The notes: a model not told the origin generated them from the letters alone. Counted from the stretch's first letter, positions 27,550 to 36,157 are shown. The stretch: 64,000 nt of DNA from JAJEEA01 sp965116765 (GCA_965116765.1 OZ220718.1:2108001-2172000); one strand, 5' to 3'. Made by a program: numbers and translations.

Positions 27550-29704
27550 GTGGACGCGCCGCGCCTTCATCGGGACCGGGACCCTCGTGGGCGGCGGGTT
27601 CGTCATGGGCATCGCCGGCGTCGTCATCGCGCCGGGCCGCCACGGCATCGTCTCGGCCGACGCCGCCGACAAGGGCGAGCTGACGACCTGGATCACCGTC
27701 ACCCCCGACGACCTCGTCACCATCCTGATTCCCCACTGCGAGATGGGACAGGGGTCGCAGACCGGGCTCGCGATGATGGCGGCCGAGGAGATGGAGGCCG
27801 ACTGGGACCGGGTGCGCATCCGCGAGGCGCCGGCCCTCGACGCCTACGCCAACGCCTACATGCTCCGTGCGTTCACCGGCGACTCGATGCCCGCCCCGGT
27901 GGGGCGCGCCGTCGACTACGGCGCCTACCGCCTCGCGCGCTGGTTCGGCACCCAGGCCACCGGCGGCTCGATGGCGGTGCGCGGCACCGGCTACGGCATG
28001 AAGCTGGCGGGCGCGGCGGCGCGCGAGATGCTGCTCGCGGCCGCGGCCGAGCGCTTCGGCGTCCCCGTCGACGAGTGCCGGGCCGAGCGGTCGCGCGTCA
28101 CCCACCCGTGGTCGCGCCAGAGCGCGAGCTTCGGCGACCTCGCGAAGGCCGCCGCGGCGATGCCCGCCCCCGACAACCCGCCCCTGAAGGACCCCGACGC
28201 CTACACCATCCGGCGCACCGCCACGCCGCGCTTCGACATCCCCCCGAAGGTCGACGGCAGCGCCACCTACGGCATCGACTTCACCCTGCCCGGCATGCTC
28301 CACGCGGCCGTCGACATCGCGCCCGTCCAGGGGGGCCGGCTGGTGTCGGTCGACCCCGCCCCGGCGCAGGCGATGCCCGGGGTGAAGCGGGTCGTCGAGC
28401 TCGACGAGGCGGTCGCGGTGGTCGCCGACAGCCACTGGCGCGCCCGCCAGGCCCTCGCGGCGCTCGACCCCGAGTACGACGACGCCGGCCACGGCGAGGT
28501 CTCGAGCGAGACCATCTTCGCGGCGTTCGACGAGGCCCTCGGCGACGCCCCGGAGATGCCCGCCGACGCCGCGCAGGTCGTCACCGCCGACTACCGGGTG
28601 CCGTTCCTCGCCCACGCCACCATGGAGCCGATGGCGTGCACCGCCCGCGTCGAGGGCGACCGCGCCGAGGTGTGGGCGGGCACCCAGGACCCCCTGAACG
28701 CCCGCTCCACCGCCGCCGGCGCCCTCGGCCTCGACCCGGACCAGGTCCACCTGACGAACCTGATGCTCGGCGGCGGCTACGGCCGGCGCCTCCCGTTCTG
28801 CTTCGACTACGTCGACCTCGCCGCGCGCATCGCGCAGGCCATGTCGCCCGCCCCCGTCAAGCTGGTCTGGAGCCGCGAGAACGACATCCAGCACGGCTAC
28901 TACCGGCCGGCCGCGATGTGCCGCTACGCCGGCGCCCTCGCCGCCGACGGCCGCCCCCTCGCGGTCGGGGCCCACTACGCGGGCGGCGGCGACCGCGAGT
29001 CGCTGTTCATGCCCTACGCCATCCCCGAGCGGCGCTTCGACGCGCGGCGCGCGCCGCACCACGTCCGCGAGGGCGCGTGGCGGTCGGTGCTGAACTCGCA
29101 GCACGGCTTCTTCAAGGAGTCGTTCATCGACGAGATGGCCCACGCCGCGGGTCGCGACCCCTACGAGTACCGGCGCAACCTGATGGACGAGCACCCCCGG
29201 TTCCGCGCCGTCCTCGACCGGGCGGCGGAGATGGCGGGCTGGGGCGCCCCCCTGCCCGAGGGCGAGGGCCGCGGCATCGCCATCGCCGAGAGCTTCGGCT
29301 CGATCGTCGCCCAGGTCGCCCACGTCGCGGTGTCGCCCCAGGGCGGGTTGCGCGTCCGCAACGTCTGGGCCGCCGTCGACTGCGGCGACGTCGTCGAGCC
29401 CGACAGCGCCGCCGCCCAGATCGAGGGCGGCGTCGTCTTCGGCCTCTCCGCCGCCCTCGTCGGCGAGATCACCATCGCCGGGGGACGCGTCGTCGAGAGC
29501 AACTTCCACGACCACCAGATGATCCGCATGGCCGACGCCCCCGACGTCCAGGTGGCGTTCATCCGCTCGGGCGAGCGCCTCGGCGGCCTCGGCGAGCCGG
29601 GGGTGCCCCCGGTGGCGCCGGCGGTGACCAACGCCATCTACGCCGCCACGGGCATTCGGGTGCGGGACCTGCCGATCAAGAACCAGAGGCTGGTGCGGAC
29701 GTAG
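27542..29704 (+). CDS. iorB: Molybdopterin-binding subunit of a molybdenum hydroxylase (IorB-like)
   Basis: A 720-residue large subunit. A twin-arginine signal (KWTRRAFIGTGTLVGGGFVM) predicts export of the folded, cofactor-loaded complex to the periplasm, as in IorAB-type enzymes. Family motifs include IPHCEMGQGSQTG, GGSMAVRGTG, YRVPFLAHATMEPMACTA, LMLGGGYGRR and, at the C terminus, GGLGEPGVPPVAPAVTNAIY, where the Glu of GEPG is the expected catalytic residue. The complex hydroxylates aldehydes or N-heterocycles using water. The substrate is unknown. No third (FAD) subunit is present; cytochromes usually accept the electrons. Confidence 0.92.
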   Translation: MGKWTRRAFIGTGTLVGGGFVMGIAGVVIAPGRHGIVSADAADKGELTTWITVTPDDLVTILIPHCEMGQGSQTGLAMMAAEEMEADWDRVRIREAPALDAYANAYMLRAFTGDSMPAPVGRAVDYGAYRLARWFGTQATGGSMAVRGTGYGMKLAGAAAREMLLAAAAERFGVPVDECRAERSRVTHPWSRQSASFGDLAKAAAAMPAPDNPPLKDPDAYTIRRTATPRFDIPPKVDGSATYGIDFTLPGMLHAAVDIAPVQGGRLVSVDPAPAQAMPGVKRVVELDEAVAVVADSHWRARQALAALDPEYDDAGHGEVSSETIFAAFDEALGDAPEMPADAAQVVTADYRVPFLAHATMEPMACTARVEGDRAEVWAGTQDPLNARSTAAGALGLDPDQVHLTNLMLGGGYGRRLPFCFDYVDLAARIAQAMSPAPVKLVWSRENDIQHGYYRPAAMCRYAGALAADGRPLAVGAHYAGGGDRESLFMPYAIPERRFDARRAPHHVREGAWRSVLNSQHGFFKESFIDEMAHAAGRDPYEYRRNLMDEHPRFRAVLDRAAEMAGWGAPLPEGEGRGIAIAESFGSIVAQVAHVAVSPQGGLRVRNVWAAVDCGDVVEPDSAAAQIEGGVVFGLSAALVGEITIAGGRVVESNFHDHQMIRMADAPDVQVAFIRSGERLGGLGEPGVPPVAPAVTNAIYAATGIRVRDLPIKNQRLVRT

Positions 29705-29738
29705 GGGTCTGAGCCGTAGCAGGGAATGAGCGAACGAG

Positions 29739-29960
29739 ATGCGCTACACCATCGTCATCGAGACATCGCCGCCGAACTGCGCCGCGTACGCCCCGGACCT
29801 CCCTGGCTGCGTCGCTACCGGAGCCACCCGCGAGGAAACCGTCGACGAGATGCGCCGAGCCATCGAGTTCCACATCGAGAGTCTGCGCGAGTATGGCGAC
29901 CCGGTGCCGGAACCCCACTGCACGGCGACCGTTGTCAATGCGGCTACGCAAGATGCGTGA
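29739..29960 (+). CDS. HicB-family antitoxin-like protein (orphan)
   Basis: A 73-residue partial RNase H-like fold typical of HicB: YTIVIETSPPNCAAYAPDLP, GCVATGATREETVDEMRRAI, EFHIESLREYGDPVPEP. HicB normally neutralises the HicA mRNA interferase and represses the operon. No HicA-like gene with its double-stranded-RNA-binding fold is found on either side, and the C-terminal DNA-binding helix is absent, so this is a solo, short HicB. Confidence 0.8.
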   Translation: MRYTIVIETSPPNCAAYAPDLPGCVATGATREETVDEMRRAIEFHIESLREYGDPVPEPHCTATVVNAATQDA

Positions 29961-30023
29961 CGGCCTCCGTGCGACACCACCCGAGCCCCGGCTGGACCGT
30001 CCAGCCCCGCTGCCGTTCCAGAC

Positions 30024-30542
30024 ATGTCCGACGTTCCCTACCCCGTTGTGCCGGTGCCCGCCAGGCTGGACGTGGGAGAGAACCGAGGAACCCGACCCAA
30101 AGCCTGGGTTCGAATCCCGCCAGAGCACGAACCGTGGCTGCTCAAGATCCCCAGGCCGGATACCGGAGAGCACTGGGCGGAGAAGATCATGCCGTCGTTC
30201 GACCATGCATCCTCCCTGGGGAGAGAGCTGACCGACGAGAGACGGCGCCAGATCCTGGAATCGGATAGCGTATTGCGCTATGTACGGCGCGGACGTGGCG
30301 GTGTCTACTCCGATGCCCGCCACCAGCGCGCCCCCTCCCCGCTGCGTCTCGCCCGTTTGCTGTGCCGATGGAGGCCTTCGTTCACGCGAAAGACCCTTGA
30401 CCGAATCCACGGCCTGTCCGAACTCGACGTTCGGGCGGCAGTTCAGAGGGTCCCGTCCGAGTTCATGTCCGACACCGCCAAAGAGTTCGCTTGTCAGGTC
30501 GTTCTGACCAGCAAGAAAGAGCTACTGGAGAACGTTGGATGA
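30024..30542 (+). pseudogene. HipA-like kinase gene with internal deletion
   Basis: A 172-residue product keeps both ends of a HipA/CtkA-like protein: KAWVRIPPEHEPWLLKIPRP followed by DTGEHWAEKI at the N side, and LSELDVRAAVQRVPSEFMSD and TAKEFACQVVLTSKKELLEN at the C side. The central kinase core (nucleotide-binding and catalytic loops, roughly 150 residues) is missing and the joining stretch (about residues 60-115) is Arg-rich and unlike the family. It overlaps the HIRAN-domain gene by ATGA. The pair looks like a toxin-antitoxin-like or stress module whose kinase is dead. Confidence 0.65.
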
Positions 30543-31294
30543 CCATGCTCTATCTCGCCTGGCAACACCGATCGAGTCGCCGTTGGTTTCCGATCGGACG
30601 GCTCATCCGTCATGATTCCTCCACCGGAAGATTCGAGTTCTCCTATATCCAGGGGGCGAAAGAGGCCGAAGAGTCCGGGTTCAGAACGATTCCGGCGTTC
30701 CCCAACCTGGAGCAGCGCTATCGTTCGTCCGAATTGTTCCCGACGTTCCGGAATCGAGTGATGAACATCCGCCGAATCGACCGACCCGTATACCTTGAGC
30801 AACTCGGGCTCGATGCGGAGGAATGCGACGAACTCACCGAGCTGTCCGTGTCCGGCGGTCGCAGCTACACGGACAGCTTCGAGGTCTTTCCGCCTATCGA
30901 GCCGGACCCCGACGGGGTGTTTCGCACGCAGTTGATGTTGCACGGACTACGACACACGAACCCCGACGCGATCACGGCAGCTCAGAATCTGCAGCCTGGC
31001 AACGAGCTGCGGGTCGCCGTCGAGTTGAACAATCCCGTGGCTACCCATGCGATCCTGGTGTACACACAGGACTACTACGTACTCGGCTGGCTACCCAGAT
31101 ACGTCGCTGAGGGAATTCACCGCGGCGGTGACTGGACGATTGCCGATGCCAAGGCCACTGTCGCCCGTGTGAGCCCTGATGCGCCGCTGAGTCATCGAGT
31201 GCTCCTCGACTTCACTGGTCGGCTGCCGCCGGGGGTCAATCCGATGCGAGATCTGCAGCAGTACCGTCCCCTCACCGAACCCGCCGTCCCTTGA
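30539..31294 (+). CDS. HIRAN-domain protein, partner of HipA-like kinase
   Basis: A 251-residue protein. Residues 1-110 match the companion of HipA-like kinases (YLAWQHRSSRRWFPIGRL, FEFSYIQGAKEAEESGF, ELFPTFRNRVMNIRR). Residues 140-250 read as a HIRAN fold (FRTQLMLHGLRHTNPDAI, LQPGNELRVAVELNNPVATH, YYVLGWLPRYVAEGIH), known to bind DNA ends in helicase contexts. The ATG at 30539 overlaps the upstream stop. It appears intact while its partner is deleted. Confidence 0.8.
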   Translation: MTMLYLAWQHRSSRRWFPIGRLIRHDSSTGRFEFSYIQGAKEAEESGFRTIPAFPNLEQRYRSSELFPTFRNRVMNIRRIDRPVYLEQLGLDAEECDELTELSVSGGRSYTDSFEVFPPIEPDPDGVFRTQLMLHGLRHTNPDAITAAQNLQPGNELRVAVELNNPVATHAILVYTQDYYVLGWLPRYVAEGIHRGGDWTIADAKATVARVSPDAPLSHRVLLDFTGRLPPGVNPMRDLQQYRPLTEPAVP

Positions 31295-31330
31295 GCGACA
31301 ACCCGGCTACCCTCTCGGTACCTCTCGGTG

Positions 31331-31369
31331 CGGACTCCCTGGCCCAGGATCGTCTTCGTCGGGAGTCCG
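31331..31369. terminator. Possible terminator hairpin after HIRAN gene
   Basis: CGGACTCCC at 31331-31339 pairs with GGGAGTCCG at 31361-31369, a 9-bp stem with a 21-nt loop, lying between convergent genes. There is no T-run. Confidence 0.4.
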
Positions 31370-31452
31370 GGTAGGCAGTCGTCATCACGGTTCAGACCGG
31401 TCCCCCATTCCCCGCGGACGTTGAGCCATGACCGTCGAGGAACGCATCATTG

Positions 31453-31740
31453 TCAACCGTCACGCCGCTGTGTGTCCCGTGGATCGTCCGGCCACACCAC
31501 GTTCCGGAACCACCACGGCAGGGCGAGCCCGGCCGAGGTAAGCAGGAAGATCAACAGGTGGTCGTCGACGGTCGGCCGCGCCGAGGGCGAGGTGAGGTAG
31601 GCCAAGCCCCCGACGCCGGCGGCGACAGCGGCCATGAACGCCAGGGGTACCAGTCTGGCGGCAATGCCCGACGACTCGACCCGGCGGCCCAGGACCGTGC
31701 AGTCGCCCTCTTCGACGCGAGGCGGTTCACGTTCGGCCAT
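31453..31740 (-). CDS. Small two-helix membrane protein, unknown
   Basis: A 95-residue frame from ATG 31740. Two predicted membrane helices: LVPLAFMAAVAAGVGGLAYL (about residues 29-48) and HLLIFLLTSAGLALPWWF (about 60-77), with charged ends. No family recognised. It lies 37 bp downstream of the dehalogenase gene on the same strand. Confidence 0.5.
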   Translation of the reverse strand: MAEREPPRVEEGDCTVLGRRVESSGIAARLVPLAFMAAVAAGVGGLAYLTSPSARPTVDDHLLIFLLTSAGLALPWWFRNVVWPDDPRDTQRRDG

Positions 31741-31777
31741 GGCTCGACGCGTCACCGTCGGTTCGACTCTGCCGCCC

Positions 31778-32617
31778 TCACAATCCGAGCTGGCTGGCCA
31801 TGTCGTTGAAGTCGGTGGCCACCAGGTCGAAGTCGGGATCGGGCGTCAGGTCGCGCTCGACGCCGGGGGCGAACTCCGTCGGCCGGGGGACGTAGCCGGT
31901 CCGGAACCCGAGACGGGCCGACGCCCGCAGGTCGCCCTTGTGGGCGGCGACCATCATGCACTGCTCGGGCTCGAGGCCCAGCAGGTCGGCCGCGGTCAGG
32001 TAGGCCTCGGGGTCGGGCTTGTAGTGCCGGGCCAGCTCGGCCGACAGCACCGCGTCCCACGGGATGCCGGCGTTCTTGGCCATGTTGACGAGCAGGGCGA
32101 CGTTGCCGTTCGACAGCGACGCCAGCACGTAGCGCCGGCGCAGCCGGGTCAGCCCCTCGACGGTGTCGGGCCACGGCGTCAGGCGGTGCCAGGCGCGGTT
32201 CAGGTCGTCGAGCTCCTCCTCGGTGAGGCTCTCGAGCCCGTACTTCGGGACCAGCTCGTCGAGGATCATCCGGTGCAGGTCGTCGATCTTCGTCCACCCC
32301 AGCTCGCCCCGCCGGACGCGCCCCATCGCGGGGCCGTAGCCGCCCCGCCAGTCGTCGGCGAACGCCGCCCAGTCGGCCTCGATGCCCTTGCGGCGCCCGA
32401 CCGCCTCGCCCTCGCGGGTGATGCTCGTCCGCCAGTCGACCACCGTGCCGAAGACGTCGAACGTCATCGCCCGCACGCCCCGGATGCGCTCGCTCAGCTC
32501 CTGCCGCGCCGGAAGCGCCGCGAACGCCTCGGTCCGCGCGAACGCCGCCGCCACCAGCCCGGCCGAACCGCTCGCCAGGAACTCCCGCCGTCTCATGTCC
32601 CGGTCGCTGATTGACAT
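31778..32617 (-). CDS. Tat-exported haloacid dehalogenase-like hydrolase
   Basis: A 279-residue HAD-superfamily protein of haloacid dehalogenase type II style. The N terminus has a twin-arginine signal (DMRRREFLASGSAGLVAAAF), unusual because most HAD dehalogenases are cytoplasmic. The nucleophile motif is present as MTFDVFGTVVDW (Asp of FDVFGT). Motif II is LASLSNGNV, the motif III Lys is in HYKPDPEAY, and motif IV is in MMVAAHKGDLRASARLGFRT. AGGAGG lies six bases before the ATG. It probably hydrolyses a 2-haloacid or a related substrate in the periplasm. Confidence 0.85.
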   Translation of the reverse strand: MSISDRDMRRREFLASGSAGLVAAAFARTEAFAALPARQELSERIRGVRAMTFDVFGTVVDWRTSITREGEAVGRRKGIEADWAAFADDWRGGYGPAMGRVRRGELGWTKIDDLHRMILDELVPKYGLESLTEEELDDLNRAWHRLTPWPDTVEGLTRLRRRYVLASLSNGNVALLVNMAKNAGIPWDAVLSAELARHYKPDPEAYLTAADLLGLEPEQCMMVAAHKGDLRASARLGFRTGYVPRPTEFAPGVERDLTPDPDFDLVATDFNDMASQLGL

Positions 32618-32819
32618 CGAAGATCCTCCTGCCGTCCCGTAGCCCATCGTCGCCTCAGCGTATCGCTTCACCGCTCCCGTGTCCACGGGCCTTCGCCGAC
32701 CACCGACCCGGTTCTGCTCACGATCTCGTCCGCACCCTGCGCCCTGCGACGCCCTCTGTCCGCGTTTCTGATATTCTGAGAATCCGCTGCCGGGCAAGTC
32801 CGATATGGGGGTCCATCGG

Positions 32820-33076
32820 ATGAACGAAACGCTCGTCGTCTCCAGTCGCGGCCAGATCACCCTGCCGGCCGCCCTGCGCAAGCGCCTGGGAATCAGGGGG
32901 GCGATGTGATGATCCTCGAGGACCGTGGTGACGAGGTCGTGCTCAAGCCGGGCATGGTCGTCGAGCTTCAGCTCTACGGCGACGAGCAGATCGCCCGATG
33001 GGACGCGGAGGATGCGCTGTCGGACGAGGAGCGAACCCGCATCCTGGCCAGGCTGCCGGCATCGAAGACGCCATGA
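32820..33076 (+). pseudogene. AbrB/MazE-type antitoxin, frameshifted at a G6 run
   Basis: The frame starts MNETLVVSSRGQITLPAALR, a classic swapped-hairpin AbrB DNA-binding domain, and stops early at 32907-32909. One base more in the G6 run at 32896-32901 would continue it as GGDVMILEDRGDEVVLKPGM, then to LPASKTP and a TGA overlapping the PIN gene start (ATGA). So the antitoxin is one base short of an intact 86-codon gene. This may be a sequencing indel in a homopolymer or a true loss of the antitoxin. Confidence 0.75.
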
Positions 33077-33480
33077 GGCTGTTCCTCGATGCCAACGTCC
33101 TCTTCACCGCCGCGCACAACCCGAAAGGAAAGGCCACCCTGGCCATCGAGCTGGGCGGCCGCGGCCACTGGGCGCTGTACTCGAGCCGCCTTGCCGTCCA
33201 GGAGGCGCGCCGCAACCTCGAGCGGAAGTCCCCCCAATGCCTGGATCGCCTGCGTACGCTCCTGAGCAGCGTCCGGCTGGCTGAACATCGAGCCGCGCTC
33301 GACTGCCCCCAAGGGCTGGCGCGCAAGGACCGGCCCATCTTCCAGGCGGCGCTGGCATGCCGGGCCACCCATCTGCTGACCGGTGACCTGAAGGACTTCG
33401 GCCGGTTCATGAACAGGCCCGAGGAAACACGAGGGGTCCGCATCCAGACCGTGGCCGAGTTCCTGGACCAGGTCGGCTGA
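33073..33480 (+). CDS. PIN-domain ribonuclease toxin
   Basis: A 135-residue PIN-fold protein: MRLFLDANVLFTAA carries the first acidic residue, the central LAVQEARRNLERK the second, and THLLTGDLKDFGRF the C-terminal Asp cluster. Such toxins cleave RNA and are held in check by the antitoxin encoded just upstream. The ATG overlaps the (frameshifted) antitoxin stop, so translation is normally coupled. Confidence 0.8.
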   Translation: MRLFLDANVLFTAAHNPKGKATLAIELGGRGHWALYSSRLAVQEARRNLERKSPQCLDRLRTLLSSVRLAEHRAALDCPQGLARKDRPIFQAALACRATHLLTGDLKDFGRFMNRPEETRGVRIQTVAEFLDQVG

Positions 33481-33489
33481 CGCGAAGGT

Positions 33490-34550
33490 TCAGGATCCCG
33501 GCGTCGGTGCGGTCGACTCCCGGGCCAACTCGCCGAACGCGGTCTCGGCCCTGCGTATGGCTCCGTCGTTGGTCGCGAACGCCAGCACCATGTTCCGCGA
33601 AGGCACGAGGATGAGCAGCGCGTACCACATCGTGTTGCTGCCGTTGTGCCAGAGCACCGGCCCGCCGACCCGGTCGCTCTCGTAGCGTACCCACCCGCTC
33701 GCGTAGTCGTCGCGGAACGGCGTGTGCGACCGATGCCAGGCCGACCGCGGCAGCAGGAGCGGCGAGGTCCCGAATCCTCCTGCCAGGTGGGCCGCACCGT
33801 AGCGCGCCAAGTCGCCGATCGTCATGTGCGCACACCCGGCGGGAGCCATCACCGGGGAGTTGTCGGGGCGGGTCTTGAACGGGTCCATTCGCCATCGGAA
33901 CCAGCGCAGCCGGACGACATGCCCTATCGGCTCGCGGTCCGGGGCATCGCCCCGCGGCGGACCGAAGCCCGCCTCTCGAGCATCAGGGGGAGGAACACCC
34001 GCTCCCGCAGCAGGGCTTCGTAGGGCTTGCCGCCGACCGTCTCGGCGATGTGGCCGGCGATCGTATAGCCGACGTTGGAGTACGCGAAGCGCTCGCCGGC
34101 GGGGGATTTGGGTTCCTTGGCGAGAACCGCCGCGATGAAGCGGCGCCGCGCCGCCACCAGCTCCTCGGCGGTGTCGGGCCAGACGCGCTGGATCGGGAAG
34201 TTCGCCCTGGCGCCCGCCGTGTGCGTCAGCAGATGGTGCAGCGTGCAGCCGCGCCAGCCGCCCGCCATTTCGATGTCGGGCAGCAACGCCGCACCGTGTC
34301 GTGCCGAGAGCAGTCCGTCGTCTTCCAGCACGGCCAGCAACGTGGCCGTCATCGACTTGGTGATCGAGCCGACGTGCCAGCGGTCGTCGACGGTCACCGG
34401 GATGCCGGAACCCCGCCGGCGCTCGCCGCTGGCGGCCACCCCGGCAAGCTGCCCGTCGGTCACCAAGGCCACGGCCACGCCGGTCAGACCGGTCTCATCC
34501 CGCAACCGGCCCACGCGGGCCTCGAGACGCGCCTGGAAGTCTCCGTCCAT
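33490..34550 (-). pseudogene. Serine hydrolase (class C beta-lactamase family), frameshifted
   Basis: The N-terminal two thirds read MDGDFQARLEARVGRLRDET, with the SxxK nucleophile in VGSITKSMT, HHLLTHTAG and the YxN motif in FAYSNVGYTIAG, down to FLPLMLER. The frame then breaks at 33968-33978. The other frame continues AGFGPPRGDAP, DPFKTRPDNSPVMAPAGC, MTIGDLARYG and VLWHNGSNTMWYALLI. Restoring one base would join them into about 354 residues. The family includes esterases, penicillin-binding proteins and D-amino-acid peptidases. No homopolymer lies at the break. Confidence 0.75.
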
Positions 34551-34668
34551 CCACACCCCCTCCCGTCGATGGACGAGGCGCAAGGAGCGTCGGTTCGAGT
34601 GGACACGGCCCTCGGCCGCCTGTCCTCGGTCCTTGTGGTCGGGGACCATGATGGCCTTGGAATGTGGC

Positions 34669-34708
34669 TTGACTGTAACAGTGTAGATGTCGGACTATAC
34701 ATGTAACA
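34669..34708 (+). promoter_or_regulatory. Putative promoter/operator of vapBC
   Basis: TTGACT at 34669-34674 and TATACA at 34696-34701 resemble -35 and -10 boxes, though 21 bp apart. Two direct copies of TGTAACA (34674-34680 and 34702-34708) flank an imperfect inverted repeat GTGTAG/CTATAC. This fits an autoregulatory VapBC-binding site just before the ATG at 34711. Confidence 0.5.
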
Positions 34709-34710
34709 TC

Positions 34711-34965
34711 ATGGCGCTCAACATCAGGAACACGGAGACGGAACGCTTGGCGACCGAGCTGGCAACCCTGACCGGGCGTACGAAGACCGAGGCGGTGACC
34801 GAGGCCATTCGCGACCGACTGGAGCGGCTCGGTCGCGAACGCAGCGGGCGCTCGCTTGCCGACGAGCTCGACGAGATCGGACGGAGATGCGCGAGGCTGC
34901 CGGTGCTGGACACGCGCCCCGCGGACGATGTCCTCGGGTACGACGAGCACGGCGTGCCCCGCTGA
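34711..34965 (+). CDS. vapB: VapB-type antitoxin
   Basis: An 84-residue protein: MALNIRNTETERLATELATL followed by TGRTKTEAVTEAIRDRLERL is the usual VapB (Rv0623-like) ribbon-helix-helix start; the C-terminal tail (ADELDEIGRRCARLPVLDTR, LGYDEHGVPR) would wrap the toxin. The ATG at 34711 is favoured over an upstream one because it begins the conserved domain. The stop overlaps the VapC start by one base. Confidence 0.88.
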   Translation: MALNIRNTETERLATELATLTGRTKTEAVTEAIRDRLERLGRERSGRSLADELDEIGRRCARLPVLDTRPADDVLGYDEHGVPR

Positions 34966-35369
34966 TGGTCATCGACACGTCGGCGTTTCTCGCGATTCTG
35001 CAGGACGAGCCCGACCGCCGCTCGTTCACAGCGGCGATCGCGGCGGCGGTCGTGCGGCGCACCTCGGCGGCCACCTTCCTGGAAGCCTCCATGGTTCTTC
35101 AGTCGCGATACGGGGCGGAAGGCGCCCAGCGGCTCGACATGCTGATCGAGACCGCCCGCATCGAGGTGATGGCCGTCGATCCGGCCCAGGCCAGGATCGC
35201 GCTCCGGGCGTTCGTCGACTTCGGCAAGGGACGCCACCCGGCCGCCCTGAACTACGGGGACTGCTTCGCTTACGCCCTCGCGCGGCACCTCGGCGAACCG
35301 CTGCTCTGCAAGGGCAGCGACTTCGCGCGGACGGACCTCGATCTGGTCCTGCCACCAGCCTCGGAGTAG
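34965..35369 (+). CDS. vapC: VapC-type PIN-domain toxin
   Basis: A 134-residue PIN RNase: VIDTSAFLAILQDEPD supplies the first Asp, ATFLEASMVLQSRYG the central Glu, and ALNYGDCFAYALARHLGEPL and CKGSDFARTDL the distal Asp residues, all in family order. It is probably a site-specific tRNA or rRNA nuclease neutralised by the adjacent VapB. Both genes look intact, unlike the neighbouring AbrB-PIN pair. Confidence 0.9.
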   Translation: MVIDTSAFLAILQDEPDRRSFTAAIAAAVVRRTSAATFLEASMVLQSRYGAEGAQRLDMLIETARIEVMAVDPAQARIALRAFVDFGKGRHPAALNYGDCFAYALARHLGEPLLCKGSDFARTDLDLVLPPASE

Positions 35370-35537
35370 CCGCCGCCCGCGTGAGCGCGTCGGGTCGGAC
35401 CGCCCTTGCGCGCACGCTCCCGCGGCTGATAGCGTAGAGCGGATCGGTCAGGCTGAGCCGCGGACCGGCCCAGTCGCACGCGACAGCGGGGGTCCGAGGA
35501 AGCGCCGACCGCCGGCAATCACTGTCCTGGCGCCGGG

Positions 35538-35822
35538 TTCAAGCTGACCCACCGCGACCTGGGTCCGACCTCGCGCTACCTCGGCGACCTCGCCCCCGAC
35601 CGGGAGTTCGTGTGGCAGGACCCCGTTCCCGAGGTCGATCGGGCGTCGGGCGAGCTCAAGTGGACGGCCACGCCGGTCGACCTGATCTTCGGCTCGAACT
35701 CCGAGCTGCGGGCAGTCGCCGAGGTCTACGCGGCCGACGACGGCGGGGAGAAGCTCGTGCACGACTTCGTCGCGGCCTGGACGAAGGTGATGACCCTCGA
35801 CCGCTACGATCTGCTCGACTGA
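35538..35822 (+). pseudogene. katG: Relic of catalase-peroxidase KatG
   Basis: About 94 codons without a start join two separated parts of KatG: FKLTHRDLGPTSRYLGDLAP and EFVWQDPVPEVD from the middle of the protein, fused to SGELKWTATPVDLIFGSNSE and LRAVAEVYAADDGGEKLVHD, ending FVAAWTKVMTLDRYDLLD, the normal KatG C terminus. The heme-pocket Arg-Trp-His, the proximal His and most of the C-terminal domain are gone. An intact katG is about 2.2 kb. The natural stop and terminator hairpin remain. Confidence 0.8.
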
Positions 35823-35843
35823 GGCGGAAGAGCGCGCTCGAAA

Positions 35844-35879
35844 CGCCCCGACCCGCCGCCGACGCGGCGGGTCGGGGCG
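35844..35879 (+). terminator. Terminator hairpin retained after katG relic
   Basis: CGCCCCGACCCGCC at 35844-35857 pairs perfectly with GGCGGGTCGGGGCG at 35866-35879 (14 bp, 8-nt loop), 22 bp after the katG stop. No T-run follows. Confidence 0.6.
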
Positions 35880-36157
35880 GCGCGGGGTGTCAGGAAGATT
35901 CGCCCGGCTGAGCTTCACGACCGGCCCGCGAAGGCCGACCCCGCCAGTCAGCGACTCACGCGGCAATCGGCACGAAAGACCGGGCGGCCGCGGCTCATGT
36001 GAACGGGCACCGCCTCCTGCCCTTCCGAGCCGAGGGCGATCTCCGCGTTCTCGGTCACCGTGCCAGTGGCAAGCGGCTCCGCTCTGCCTGACCGCAGTGC
36101 GTTTCGGGCCGCGCATGTGCCGTGGAACGCGGATGCCGCCAACGGCTCCTGCGGCAA
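35880..36157. other. Interval between katG relic and asparaginase
   Basis: No gene is well supported. A minus-strand frame (35948-36157, TTG start directly after the asparaginase stop) contains a plausible segment TVTENAEIALGSEGQEAVPV but has no recognisable family and could be a remnant. Confidence 0.3.

Noticed and set aside
30104..30122. GGGTTCGAATCCCGCC resembling a tRNA T-arm, possibly an attachment site
   Set aside because: No acceptor, anticodon or D-arm fits around it, and it is in frame within conserved HipA-like codons (AWVRIPPE).
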